From Opisthorchis felineus (Eukaryota > Platyhelminthes > Trematoda > Opisthorchiida > Opisthorchiidae): a stretch of DNA of 64,000 bases. The notes beneath the pieces were generated by a model, which was not told the DNA's origin, searched no databases, and worked only from the letters and a program-made list of their open reading frames with translations. The stretch is taken from contig SJOL01006393.1 of assembly GCA_004794785.1 (NCBI GenBank), positions 110,512 to 174,511 on the forward strand, given 5' to 3'. A program made the translations under genes and the position numbers. Of this stretch, positions 23,661 through 34,744 are shown in pieces (position 1 is the first letter of the stretch; the number at the start of each line of letters is the position of its first letter).

Positions 23661-23893
23661 TTAATAGTAATCAAAGCATTCGATACCTACGCGTGGCTGA
23701 AAGCCACAGATGGCTTGTGCTGAACTATATGTAGCGCTGCGTGCATGCCCAGGAAGCCGATGTAGACCCGAGGGAATGACTGGCGTGCCAACGTATGAGG
23801 CCTGTCTCAATCCATAAGCGGGCTCAAATCTGATGGCGTAAAGATGAGCACCGGCAATAGTCAATGTACCAGCGTTAATTCTTGCAAGTTTCA
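23661..23893 (-). CDS. Unassigned open frame, possibly a decayed repeat ORF
   Basis: The minus frame reads EIALKLARINAGTLTIAGAH, then GLRQASYVGTPVIPSGLHRL, and ends CFDYY. The same frame continues upstream past a single TAA into DALLMEGSQEHLRSYIL, which suggests either a degenerate ORF or a coincidence. A GTAGGT donor could end it after FQPR. No known family recognised. Confidence 0.25.
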
Positions 23894-24522
23894 GAGCGAT
23901 CTCTACCTCTTACAGTATATAACTTCTCAAGTGTTCTTGGGAGCCCTCCATTAGCAAGGCGTCGATGTGGTAATGGATAGCCTGACGATGTATGATAACC
24001 CTGTGCTTAAAGACGTCGTCGTCCCTAGGATAAAATTGCCGGATGGGTATTCATTAGCAAATGAAACGAGTATGTCTGGATTCCAGAAGTTTATATTTAT
24101 CTGGTGGATTGGTGAATACGCTGGTGACCCAGAATGTTGACCCCACTAGGGCACGTGCGTCCGCATCTTGCACAAGTCCACACGGTGAATGATGCACTGG
24201 GGTATTCAGCCTCTTCCTACTTTCTCGTTTAACTTGCAGCATTGCAAGACGTCACACCTCAAGGCTTTTTACGCCTGCTTGGATAGCCGTTCACTATATC
24301 GTTCTATCGAGTCCCAGGTCCTCCCGTGATTTAAATTGGAAGTTGTAATTTTTCAATCTTATCTGAAGGCTGCCCCAGTAGCGTAACTTGGGGCGTCCTT
24401 GGTTTCAAACTCCTTTCTTTAGCTGGCCGTGGACAGGTCGTTTCGGCCATTCATTGCAGGTGACCTAACCAACACCTTTAATGCCAATTGCGTTCACTCA
24501 CTAAAATATGTTCTGTTCGCAG

Positions 24523-24738
24523 GCAGTGAAAGTAAAGTCGGTCAGGTGCTCGAATACGTCATCGAATACGCCTACAGATCCCATTGCTGTGAAGAACAGA
24601 ATAACAACCCGACGCACGGGATCTTGGTGCCTATGCACAAATTGTGACTGCTCCAAACTCGTTTCTCAATACGATCAAATACCACTCTGGGTTTTGAATT
24701 TCTTAGGTTTATTTCAGTTTCAAGTGTCTAGTCTGTGA
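24523..24738 (+). CDS. Candidate exon with a WCxCxxC motif
   Basis: A very good acceptor (TATGTTCTGTTCGCAG, 24507-24522) opens a phase-0 frame ending at a TGA at 24736-24738. It reads AVKVKSVRCSNTSSNTP, then TRRTGSWCLCTNCDCSKL and a Leu/Phe-rich C-terminus. The WCxCxxCxC cluster could bind metal or be lipidated; WCxCxxC also occurs in proteins with a P2X7-type intracellular tail, but four cysteines are too little to assign that. Single-exon evidence only. Confidence 0.3.
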   Translation, partial: AVKVKSVRCSNTSSNTPTDPIAVKNRITTRRTGSWCLCTNCDCSKLVSQYDQIPLWVLNFLGLFQFQVSSL

Positions 24739-25739
24739 GTAGTGTACTAACAAGATAGCAAAAAGCCGTGCATCACGCTATCCGAGAACCATTTAGCAGA
24801 ACGCCTAATGTTTTCTGTTTAATACATGATGCAAGCCGATAAAAGACAAGCGTTTTAGAAATCCTATATTTGAGCCAAAGTGGGAGAATCCTGAACCGAA
24901 AGCCTTAGCAAGCCGGTGTAATTCCGTTCTAGAAAGCGTAAGTGAGGCACATTCGTCTGTAAACAGCAAGGTACGGACATTGAAAACGCTCAGCAGTGTT
25001 CCGGCTAGGAAAAGCCTCACACTGACGGGATAACTATCCAGCAATATTGGACCCCTCTGCGCATATGACCGTTAGAGGTTGAACGGGGCTGGGGTAGAGG
25101 TACAGACCTGATTTACTCCGGTTTCCATTTAGAATTGGTTCGAGGTCGCTGCACTTGTCTACACCCAGGTCTTCATACCAACCACTGCAGGACTGGAGCC
25201 CATGCATGACGCATGTCCATCTACCGTCTACCAAAGGACCCATTGTTTTCCACTCTAAACCTTCGCTCGTGGAGGTTTTGCAGGAAACCGGCCTAACTCA
25301 AAATGAGTGCTTCCTGATAGACTGTTCATTTTGACTGTGGTGCACATGATTTTCCCTGTAGGCTATCTCGCTGGCAGACACGATATCAGTTCCTAGCCGG
25401 AACACCAAGCTATAGGGCTTTTGCTGAGTGTGTTTAGCGCGGGATTCTGTAGCGGTATAATGATATAATGCCTAGCGCTGTTGAAGGGTATGAACACATT
25501 GTTTGCACTCACGTTCTCTAACGGCTTTTTACAACTAATACCCAACCCTTTCCTTTTCATTCTGTGATACGGCTTTTTTCCTCGTTGTTGTATGGCCGCT
25601 GAGCACCAGTATTCTTCACCAGTGTACTACTGTTGGTGGTGATCTTGTATACACTAGAGTACGAGAAATTATTCATCAAACACCATTAAGTGATGCAAAA
25701 TTCTTCTAGGATATCTCGCTATTACACTATTACTAATGC

Positions 25740-25967
25740 TTGAGTCAAGGAATTAAAAGCGCAACATTTGGAAGGAGAGGCTAAGACCAAATATCTTCCC
25801 TTACATCACAAAGGTGGACCTAACACGTATTTATACAAACGATATCAGTTTGAACGGTCTTCCTCTTGCGCTGGCACGATTATCCTGGTTAAGATGTATG
25901 AAAGATGGAAAGTATTGGAATCAAATATGGCTCTTGTTAGAACTCGTCAGCAGTACATATTTTGGCT
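25740..25967 (+). CDS. Candidate exon of a helical protein
   Basis: After an upstream stop at about 25732 the frame reads NIWKERLRPNIFPYITKVDL, ISLNGLPLALARLSWLRCMK, then a Trp/Leu-rich segment to STYFG and a GTGAGG donor at 25968. Composition is strongly globular, suggesting a helical-repeat protein, but no family is named. The acceptor is not obvious (several AGs near 25755-25770), so the 5' end is uncertain. The next stretch, 26040-26319, has two overlapping open plus frames (one after a good acceptor at about 26056, one ending in a stop at 26319) that may hold the following exon. Confidence 0.35.
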
Positions 25968-26338
25968 GTGAGGGGAGTTGAACTTCGGAAATCCTACTTG
26001 TATTTTACGGAGCTCCACCTCCCCGGGAGTGTATGGATCCATAACTCTTAGAGCACTTCGTCGATCTGAAACAAACCGTTAAATCTGGTTCTCATTACCC
26101 CGAATTGACGAAACGGTTGTTTTTATTCGAACATGTTGCTGTACACATAAAGTATGGGCCACTTGCAAGATTTCATTTTCCGTACACTTCCGTGTGCATG
26201 GTGACTGCCCAGATGAGAATGGTGATGATCTCCTCTACGAACATGATGTGCATTATGTCTCAAAGAACAGTTTCGTGTCGAAACTCCTTACGCGCTGCGG
26301 ACATCTTAATAAACCCTAAATGCAAAGAAGACACCCTG

Positions 26339-26807
26339 NNNNNNNNNNNNNNNNNNNNNNNNNNNNNNNNNNNNNNNNNNNNNNNNNNNNNNNNNNNNNN
26401 NNNNNNNNNNNNNNNNNNNNNNNNNNNNNNNNNNNNNNNNNNNNNNNNNNNNNNNNNNNNNNNNNNNNNNNNNNNNNNNNNNNNNNNNNNNNNNNNNNNN
26501 NNNNNNNNNNNNNNNNNNNNNNNNNNNNNNNNNNNNNNNNNNNNNNNNNNNNNNNNNNNNNNNNNNNNNNNNNNNNNNNNNNNNNNNNNNNNNNNNNNNN
26601 NNNNNNNNNNNNNNNNNNNNNNNNNNNNNNNNNNNNNNNNNNNNNNNNNNNNNNNNNNNNNNNNNNNNNNNNNNNNNNNNNNNNNNNNNNNNNNNNNNNN
26701 NNNNNNNNNNNNNNNNNNNNNNNNNNNNNNNNNNNNNNNNNNNNNNNNNNNNNNNNNNNNNNNNNNNNNNNNNNNNNNNNNNNNNNNNNNNNNNNNNNNN
26801 NNNNNNN
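26339..26807. other. Assembly gap (469 N)
   Basis: A run of undetermined bases. Open frames drawn across it have no meaning. Confidence 1.
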
Positions 26808-27238
26808 AAGGTCTAACCACAAAGACTGACTTCTATTACAATAGACCTCAAAGTTTCCTTGAGGAGTTTCACATAATCAGCGAAAATCTAATCGGCTGGA
26901 GAGTAGGTTGTTTAGCCCGAGGAATCAGGTAGTAAGGTCCGGAGGTCCACCTCTCGAATCGCGTTATTCTTTTTTCTGATATGTATAAGCTTGCAAATTG
27001 GCAGAAGCGGCTGAAGTAATGTCATACCTGCCGGCTCCGTAGACTGAGGAACTAATTATCTGTGATATTACGAAACTTCGTGATAATTTGGCGTGAATAT
27101 TTTGCGGCACTACATGAGGATAAGCTTTTGAAATGTTTGGCAGTGGGCCACCTGGAAATCACCAGGGTTGAGATGCTGTCGGGCTTAGAAAAGAGCAAGC
27201 AAAGACCAGGAACCGAATGATAGATAAATGAACTTACC

Positions 27239-27370
27239 GATAAAATACTTGCTTGTCGACCCATTGACAAACTGGCTGCCCACGGAATACAATGCGTCCC
27301 ACTACGATAAAGACCTTTCGAAATATTGCAGGGTATTCCACCGTGGCACAAGACATGCAGTAAATGACAA
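27239..27370 (-). CDS. Candidate exon
   Basis: A strong GTAAGT donor at 27238-27233 (minus) follows a frame with EYPAIFRKVFIVVGRIVFR and QPVCQWVDKQVFYR. The acceptor side is weak (no pyrimidine tract before about 27370), so the 5' limit is approximate. Product unknown. Confidence 0.25.
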
Positions 27371-27656
27371 TGTCACTTGAATTTTATTTTACTGAGCTAC
27401 AATTATCCTTCTTTACGAGCAAACAGAGGGTTATGTCTCGGTAACATTAATCTGAATGTACCGCTTTAGCCTTTTCAGCAGGCTGATAACTAGCCACAGA
27501 AGGACATAATAGTTTTTAGTTTTTCTCACCAAGATCCAATTTACCGCAACCACCTCTAACACAGGCATTTCGAATGGCATTTTCCTTTCTGCAGACAGAC
27601 CATGATGAGTAAGACAAGTGTTACGTTTTGATAAGGTATGCCTGTATGCTCCCTGT

Positions 27657-27824
27657 CAGAACTTACGATGTGGTGAACTCAGAAACAGAGTCATAGAAAA
27701 CAAGCTGCTAAATCATTACATCATTTACACCCCAGTGCCGGCTTTTGTGCTTTTATCTGTGATGCAAATCTTACGCGAAGCAAGGTCTGCTGGGTCATTA
27801 AACCCATGCATGATAGCTCAGTAA
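27657..27824 (+). CDS. Candidate terminal exon
   Basis: A strong acceptor (GTATGCTCCCTGTCAG) ending at 27656 opens phase 0 with NLRCGELRNRVIENKLLNHY, runs through a hydrophobic stretch PAFVLLSVMQIL, and stops at 27822-27824. No domain identified. Confidence 0.3.
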   Translation, partial: QNLRCGELRNRVIENKLLNHYIIYTPVPAFVLLSVMQILREARSAGSLNPCMIAQ

Positions 27825-27829
27825 TGCCT

Positions 27830-29426
27830 TTTCAACCACAGATGTGAAGATTTGCTTGTCGTGAAAAAATCAATGCAAAACACCACAAGTCAAGAGTCAG
27901 TTTTTCGTGCAGCACACTTTCACACCGCAATGAACATAATGATATTTGCGCGCTCTGCTGATCGAAAAATTCTTCTGTCCATCATTAGAGAACAACAAGC
28001 TGAGGAATGTCAGGTCACGTGAAAAAATGATAAGGACTGAGCGTGTGGCGAAATTTGTATTGTTTGGCTATGGACTTCAGCAAATGAAGGGCCTTTCTTT
28101 CGCTCGCTTTGCAAAGTAGGAAACAATACTAAAAATAAAATATGGCTGGGAGAAAAAGCATATCCACTAAATACGGTCGGTGTATCAAGTGAAGCGCACA
28201 GCAGAATGTATGCATTCAAGTACTGAACGGCTTGTTTTCATTTATTCTGGTGAAATCTTATTTTGGCGAGCTTACACAATATCGTACAATTACTGGTGAC
28301 GTAACAGAAATTTCTAATTCTATGTTAGCACCCAAGCGAATACTAACGAGTCGATTACGTCGTGAGGTCGACATGTGCAAAAATATTTTTCTTAAGTGCT
28401 TTACCATCATGTTATTGTGCTTGGGGGCTGACAAACATAGTTCTAAGCTTAAACCAAAAATACTATAACGGAAAATATTGCCGAAAGTCGTTTTTAGCTT
28501 CTTTAGAAGACAATTGAACTGACAAATTGTGTCTGTGTAGACTTGATTAACTGTATTTCACTTATTTGGTTTTTAAAAGTGTATCATTCGTGAGTCAAAC
28601 GCTCCGGCTGGTCTGATTACTATGACAAATATCCTAGGGCTTCGGTTAGCTAACTTCTTAAGAATCGCGCGATATTCGAGGCGTTTACTCTTTATCGGGC
28701 ATTACACGCGTGATAAAATTACACTGGACGCTATGAAAACGACTGTTTACCGTATGTACCACGCATTCGGAACTGGTTACATTAACTGGTACGTTTGAGA
28801 CACTGTCAGCTATCGTACATAGTCCGTGGCTGTCACGTAACAGTACAGCGTGATTAGCTACGTGGTCCTTGATTGGCAATTCCCGCGTCAACCCCAAAAA
28901 TAACCTATTTTTAGCGGGGCGGCAATTGCTTACAACACTCCAACGGTGATTGTGAGCATTCTTCATGAACGTATTTGTTCATGAGTTTTATCCAGCTACT
29001 TTTCATCTAGTTACACATCACACCCACGCTGTTTGTCACGGCAATCTCTCCATGTTTGATGGGCAAGTCTCCAGGCAATACAGTTTTAAATTTATCTAGA
29101 TAGAAACTCCACCTATCTGACATTTCGCACCAGCTCAAAGCCAGATTTCAAAAGCATTTCTACGAAACCGCTGAATGAGAAAGGTCATGTCATCTTGTTA
29201 CGAGCTTCGAAATCAGAAACAACTGTCATGTTTGCTGCTTCTAATCGAGGACTTATTGCTTCTGAGCGTCAGAGTCAAAATGGATTCGGGTAATCTGTTC
29301 ACACAGTCCCGATCACAATTCTAATAATACTTGTGACTTGACGAAGCTCTGTCGTTTACAACAATCTTGCTTGTTTGTCTTCTCCTTGTTCGGTGACCAT
29401 CGCATACTTCTTTGTACTTTCACTAG
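27830..29426. other. No confident gene
   Basis: Contains an open plus frame at 28232-28468 with a charged C-terminus and a minus frame at 28685-28966. Neither has splice support good enough to call. Confidence 0.35.
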
Positions 29427-29519
29427 GTTCGGTTTTCGAACTTAATCCAATCAAAAGGAAACTAGTTAACTCTAGCCAGTTGAAAGTAAATTCGAGCAGA
29501 ATGAGTGAAGCTGACAAGG
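29427..29519 (+). CDS. Candidate 93-nt symmetric exon
   Basis: Both ends are near consensus: TTCTTTGTACTTTCACTAG before it and GACAAGG|GTAAGC after it. The only open phase reads SVFELNPIKRKLVNSSQLKV and SSRMSEADK, starting with two bases of a split codon and ending with one. The length is a multiple of three, so skipping would keep frame. Charged, serine-rich, probably disordered. Gene unknown. Confidence 0.4.
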
Positions 29520-30488
29520 GTAAGCGGAGTGAAGCGTCATTCACTGGGGACATAGTCTCACAACCCGCCATTCCAACAAACCGAATTTTCATGGATGAAT
29601 TTGTTTACAACTGCAACCCTTTTGCTGTGTGCCAGTAGACCGGTAACTCAAGAAGCTTGTTTAAGTTAGCTTTGGCGTGAATATAATTCTTACATTTGAT
29701 TGCTGCTGAAAAGCTTGAGAAACCAACATTTTTTCCAAGATAATGAAAAAATACACCGGGTCACTGATTAGGTCTTTTACAAAATAGTATGTGCTCATTG
29801 TGTTCGGCTTAACTCCTCTTTTCATCGTGGGCCAATACACTAGGATTACCCAAGCTACTGGGCTGTTTTGTTTTACTGACCTATTTTCTGTTATTGTATT
29901 GGTCTTATCTGTGTCTAAAAATTCCGTTCTTAGTCTTTTGCAACCTGAATGGGAACAGATTCCGTCAACTAAAGACGCTAAATTTTGACAAACATCAGAG
30001 GCATTCCGTTACAAACGACAGTACGTAAAAATCTCATTGATGAACTTCCTGAAGTGTTTCCAGTAATATAAGAACTTGAAGTCGAATACATTAGCCAAAC
30101 AGGAGAGTTGCTGTCCAGTGTTTGAATCTGTTCTATATAGATCCCAGAAAGAGCAGATAAGAGAATTAACAATTCGATTGCAGCTCATTTACCGGACACA
30201 CAACACCTGGGTGATGCTTCGAAAACGTTTACACCTACCTACAATGTACCCTTAATCTCGCCGGAATATATCAGAAGCATCCGCCCACCGCAAGGTCCAT
30301 TGGTGTAGGAATTCAAAAGTAGGAACTTTCTATTCAGATTCAATGCTTATGGGTGTGGGGCATGTGTGACCAATGAAAGGACCGTGTGTCTCCTATATAT
30401 GTTGGGTTCTAACGAGGCGCGATTTGAAATTTGACCACTGAGCGTTTTTCTGATTGATACTATGTTACATCTTATCGATTTCACTGAT

Positions 30489-30489
30489 T

Positions 30490-30522
<33 letters not shown>
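30489..30522. repeat. TA microsatellite
   Basis: TA dinucleotide run with one GTA interruption. Confidence 0.95.
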
Positions 30523-30812
30523 CCGAGTCTCACGAGTAGATAGGGAAAAGATACTTCTCATTTGATGATGATGCTCCGATTTATACGATGGGGTTCTTCC
30601 AAACGTTGAAGGTTTTGTTTGATACGTAGAAACTACAGACGTCAGGTTAAGGCTGCGACAGAACACTGGTTGGGTCAGGAAAGCTGTGAGGCTACATAAG
30701 CGTTGATTAAATGATGTCCATAGTGATCGTCTACAAGATTTTGGTTGACCAAAAAAATGACATATTTCGCATAGTCTGAGATGAAATATAATGCTTTCTC
30801 CTATGAGATTTT

Positions 30813-30973
30813 GTTGATGGTTGACTTGTTTGCTGAGCTTGACAAATTTTTCCGGACAAAGGAGGGCGAACTTGAAGCTCGGTCCAAGTGCTAGGTAGCC
30901 AGTTCTGTATCCCGCCAATCCACAGTGCCGCTCACCGAAATTGTCATAATCAGCTAACAATTTGACCACCAAC
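30813..30973 (+). mobile_element. Foldback element, diverged copy
   Basis: The left arm 30813-30845 (GTTGATGGTTGACTTGTTTG onward) and right arm 30941-30973 are 33-nt imperfect inverted repeats, about 70 percent complementary. The arms align with those at 21.8, 33.1 and 60.3 kb through the shared pattern TTG..TGTT.GCTGAGCTTG.CAA. The centre is about 95 nt and shows no hammerhead core. No target-site duplication is clear. This appears to be an older copy of the family. Confidence 0.5.
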
Positions 30974-30974
30974 T

Positions 30975-33104
30975 TTTCAATGGATTGGAAGCAACCATGA
31001 CGGCCTAATATGTAAGGGATTTAGCTGAAGGAAGTCGAGTTCAGTGTACCCATCGAAAAGTATCTTCCGTCTCTCCGTATAGAACTTTTGCGCATTGTCA
31101 TTCGAATAACTGCTTTAGTAGTAGGAGGAAGGTTCAGCGAACCTATACTGATTGTTGTTTCAGTTACCTACTAGTACCTTCGTATAGCGGTTGACCGCAG
31201 ATACTATACCGGGGTTTAAACCCTACAAGCCAGCCATCGATGACCGTGAATTGGATGTATTCTATCAAGTAGCTTCGGCAACTCCTGCAGAAACATGTCG
31301 GAAATTGTATTTTTACTGACGTGGGCTTGGTCTCCGATTTTATTCTCACGGATCACAACCGATTTCGTACGCTACAACGCTCCACCTGTTTGAAATGCAT
31401 GATTCCAGCCCTCCAATATTATAGTCGTGATACAACATTTATCGACCGTCGGCTGCTTTGCTTATCTCAAACACACACCTGAAGAAAAGATCTTTGATCC
31501 TGTGTGTGCGTGGTGACTGGCCCCTTCGGAATAGCAGTGGTTCGTTCAGTCAAGAGAATCGCAGTCCCCTACCTCACTGGATGATTGTGTATCGCATTAT
31601 GGACTCCCTCATATGCAAGGCACGAACATGCAGGAGGACGGTGTGTATTTTGATCCGTGACCAGAACGCCGATGTATCTCTGCTCCTAAAGATCAAGTAG
31701 AAGCAAACCTCAGATGCAAAATTTGCATGCACTCCCGCATGCAAACAAAGATACTGTGTATCCGTTGAACTGTTGGTTAGCCGCGGCGACAAGCCTTCGT
31801 GTAGCTGCCAGATAGCATCATCCTAAGACAAACTGGCTTCGTTTGAAGTGTGGCTGATGTCCCCGCGGCGGTCAGTATTCACATTTTCTCGTCAAAATGC
31901 TTCATTAACCCAATGCGTTCATAAATTTCTGTCTGCAATTTATTTCGGATTAAAAAAGGTAAAGCTTCTACTACCTAGCAAAGTAAAGTCCCCTTGAGAA
32001 ATCTCGTGAATCTGTGTTTAGTGTCTCATGTCCGGCTCATTCAGTTGTCCCACAAACATATAGGAATTTAGAAATATCCATCAGTGTTTGGTATCCACTA
32101 TTGGAGATTACTTTATAAAAGTTTTTTTTGTGTTAAATGACAATCGGGGTAGGCCTACGGTTAACTTGGATCCTCCGACCCTCCCTCAGTCCCCTCAATT
32201 TTCAAGGTAATATGACCTTATGCCACACCGAATGGAACCAGCTGACATTTGGGAAATTTATTTACCGGCAACTTTTTCTCCAAAAGTTTCATCTGTGTCT
32301 TCTCATCGTCTCTCCATAGAATGCTTGGATTCCTGGTTTCGTAAAGTTAGAAAATGCTTCATTGCTTTTTTACTGGCCTAAACTTTTCAGCGGAACTAAA
32401 ATCACACCCGTAAATTCCACACACAAAATCGCTGTCGGATATCTCTTTTAGTGGGTTTCAGATGTCAACACTTCATTTCAGTTATGTACATAACTCGAGT
32501 GAGTGGACATACCTCACTATAAAGTGCGGAGCCCCTGCAGCTTAGTCTGTCACTAACAGCCAAATAACGCGAAAGGCAAATTTGCCGGAGTTCGCCAATC
32601 AAGTCTTGAGACAATTGGATTTTCTGTCAGCTTGACGGCTTAATTCCAACAGTCACTCACAGAAACAGAACCAGGAAGCAAGATCAAACACTGCACTCGT
32701 TTTCACTTGTCACGTGGGACCTATGACACTTCCTCGGACCATTAATGTGTTCGCACACTTACCATAATGATGACTCCTAGATAAGTGATATACCTTAAAC
32801 AACTTGTAACACCCGGTGTTTGCTTAAGACAAAATCGTAAACAGCACGTTTTTGTGTAAGATGTTATTTCCGAAAAAGTGTCGCGGTGTTCTCTTAATCA
32901 ACAGCCGCTCTTCATCTGATAGTTGTACCATCAATTCAATTGTGCTAATCTAAAACATTTTTTGAGTAATGACGTTATTGACTGAATATCCGAAGACTAC
33001 GTCTGTAGCTATACAACAGTATTCATTATGATAATCTGAGGCTCGATGTTATGCGTTGTTGAGGGCACAAGTACCGAAATTCGGAGAACGTAATTATGAC
33101 CCAA
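30975..33104. other. No confident gene
   Basis: Frames are of chance length. A tRNA-like stretch at about 31180-31215 (a GGTTTAAACCC box) is too weak to call. Confidence 0.4.
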
Positions 33105-33119
33105 AGATTCGTGTACTTT
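33105..33119 (+). repeat. Left target-site duplication of the 33-kb foldback element
   Basis: agattcgtgtacttt; the right copy at 33313-33327 differs at one of 15 positions. Confidence 0.85.
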
Positions 33120-33312
33120 CTATAGTAGAAAATGTTGGTAGCTCATGTAGCGTAGATGGTCGTTGGCATTTTCGCTGAGTTGGGCAGTTTGGTACGTAAC
33201 AATGGTCGCTACCCACCACTGCGCTGCCTAACAACGCATTGATGATGTCACCTCGATTGGTGATGAAACGTTTGTAATGAAACTGCCCAGCTCAGAAAAA
33301 AAGCCAACGACC
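33120..33312 (+). mobile_element. Foldback element, full form with hammerhead-like centre
   Basis: A 193-bp unit bounded by a 14/15-matching target-site duplication. A leader of about 37 bases (CTATAGTAGAAAATGTTGGT onward) is shared with the 21.8-kb copy. The terminal arms 33157-33190 and 33280-33313 are imperfect 34-nt inverted repeats beginning TGGTCGTTGGC and ending GCCAACGACCA. The centre holds a hammerhead-like core (33236-33275). The shared ends in two independent insertions define the element. Foldback form, target duplications of 12-15 bp and hammerhead content together recall the terminal repeats of Penelope-like elements or non-autonomous retrozyme-type elements; that assignment is inference. 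No ORF for mobility is present. Confidence 0.85.
33236..33275 (+). ncRNA. Hammerhead-like motif inside the foldback element
   Basis: TTGATGA (33239-33245, one change from the CTGANGA core) is followed by a spare T, a six-pair stem II GTCACC/GGTGAT (33247-33252 with 33259-33264), then GAAAC (33265-33269) and a self-complementary ACGT. GCA (33236-33238) and TGT (33273-33275) can pair as a short stem I. The C3-to-T change should impair cleavage; the 60-kb copy keeps CTGATGA. Stem III is so short that folding may need a dimer, as known for minimal hammerheads of Penelope-like elements. Confidence 0.45.
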
Positions 33313-33329
33313 AGATTCGTGTATTTTTT

Positions 33330-34315
33330 CATTACCTTCCTTGTAAAATGCTGTGGCATATAGGTAACTGGGGTTTGCTTCCAAGTTGGTTGTTTGTTCA
33401 CCAAGCTTGGGGATTGATTGAGGATGATAAGCCTACTTAATGGAGCTACATCCTCAATGCGCTATGGTAGGGATCCTCCTTATGTGCGTTTGCGTCTGTG
33501 TAAGTGTTCATAGGCCATTTAATAGATGTTTCTGTTGCCATTTAGTTGGTTAGTTTGTCAAACTATTGTTACCTGAGTAGTCTTTGTTGTGAGTATCTAA
33601 TTCTGTTTTGTTATTGGTTGATTTCAATATGGGACTGAGTTTTGGTTGGTTACCAGACCTCTTTCTGACAAAATATTGTCGGTCCATGCCTTATAGTTTT
33701 TGTGTGTAAAGCCTGGTCCTTTTGGCTTCGTTTGGTTAATGCACTTTGAGTTCTACTTGGTTAATTGATTTTCTGTTCTAGATGATCACTTGTTCATATG
33801 CTTCCTTATGCCCTTGTCACTTGCTCGGTAGCTTCTTTTTGGGGGTCAACAACCAATCTGATGTTTTCACGGTTTCGGTTCCTTTGGTATTGATTAGTTT
33901 AGTTTAATACAGGGTTCAGAATGTAGTTTTGTTGTTCGTAGGACCTGTTGCACACTGCAACAGAACAAATTTGAAAAAGGAGAGAGGAAAGAGACTTTGT
34001 CAAATATTCTCGCATAACTTATCTGGAGGTACTTGCAAAGCAAAAAGACAGGAACATTAGGAAACTTCGAGAATTACGTGCTCTTTTTCTTAGTAACACT
34101 ACCTAAATGTCTGCAAGAACTTGCGACAACCACCACCTATGAGCTTCAAGGTGGAGGTCTGAGGACTACTCTCCAGAAGCTCAATAGAACACCGAATGCA
34201 AACTTTATCTACGCACTTGTATGTAAAGAATTCAACAAACCCTGAAAGAAAAATGTCCGCCAGATGAGGTGAGCTCAAGCTTGCCAGCAGAGTAATTTAC
34301 CCATTATCACTTATT
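33330..34315. other. G/T-rich tract, no confident gene
   Basis: From about 33330 to 33960 the plus strand is strongly biased to T and G, with many scattered TTGGTT units (for example near 33543, 33617, 33645, 33728, 33759). The plus frame at 34033-34245 competes with a second open frame and is not called. Confidence 0.5.
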
Positions 34316-34581
34316 TCAGTTTGGAGAAAAAGTGAAAGTCATCGGTTCAGTTGGAAAACCGTTCAAACAACTGCCCGAGAAATGACAAGAGAACACGAGT
34401 TCGTCTGGATCTTCGTGAGGCGAACCCAGTGGCGCCACTGAGTTCCGTGGTGAAAAGTGCTCGCCTATATTTTTACAAATTCTCTGCATAAGAAACTCGC
34501 AGTTCCAGCAGTTCTTTGACAATACAGCCGCTCTTAAATTTGACGCTACTTCTGATGTGTTATACAATAGAACTATGGGGC
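34316..34581 (-). CDS. Terminal exon of a secreted-type micro-exon-like gene
   Basis: Minus strand, starting after GCGAAG (AG at 34583-34582) and ending at a stop at 34316-34318. It reads GPIVLLYNTSEVASNLRAAV, then NCWNCEFLMQRICKNIGEHF, SPHEDPDELVFSCHFSGSCL and NGFPTEPMTFTFSPN. Five cysteines here plus two in the preceding exon suggest a disulfide-bonded secreted domain. The upstream exon ends one base into a codon and this one supplies two, restoring Gly across a 43-nt intron (34582-34624, GTGTTT...GAAG), a size typical of very short flatworm introns. No homologue recognised. Confidence 0.55.
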
Positions 34582-34624
34582 CTTCGCAGATGATTAGATA
34601 AAGTGCCAAACATTATATAAACAC

Positions 34625-34744
34625 CTTTTTCCAGCCTTTCCTTCACCCAAGGACAGAGAGAGGGATTTCTGTCAGCAAAGGACTGCTCCGCTGTTCTTGC
34701 TAATGACGTGCATCTGCTGTTTGCTTTGTCTTCTTGGTATTTCA
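34625..34744 (-). CDS. Internal 120-nt exon of the same gene
   Basis: The acceptor TATCACGTCCTACAG (AG at 34746-34745) and the donor AAAAAG|GTGTTT bound an open phase of two bases, 39 codons and one base. It reads KYQEDKANSRCTSLARTAEQ and SLCPWVKERLEK. The length is a multiple of three. It joins in frame to 34316-34581. At least one more exon must lie between this and the micro-exon at 35401-35431, because that one ends with two bases of a codon while this one needs a predecessor ending with one. Confidence 0.5.

Noticed and set aside
24805..25044. Minus frame with FNVRTL, recalling the start of LINE endonucleases
   Set aside because: Only six residues match, and the downstream ETR and DNP-type endonuclease motifs are absent.
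26083..26319. Terminal exon ending LLTRCGHLNKP next to the gap
   Set aside because: A second overlapping plus frame after a better acceptor is equally open, and neither joins in phase to 25740-25967 without a stop. Left as a note in that entry.
26105..26932. Open frames of 168-275 codons across the N block
   Set aside because: They exist only because N codons are not read as stops. The real flanks are short.
30481..30972. 163-codon minus-strand frame
   Set aside because: It runs through a foldback element and ends in a TA microsatellite (IYIYIY tail), so length reflects repeats, not coding.
31175..31220. tRNA-like stretch with GGTTTAAACCC
   Set aside because: The B box lacks the conserved C, and no acceptor stem or cloverleaf can be drawn.
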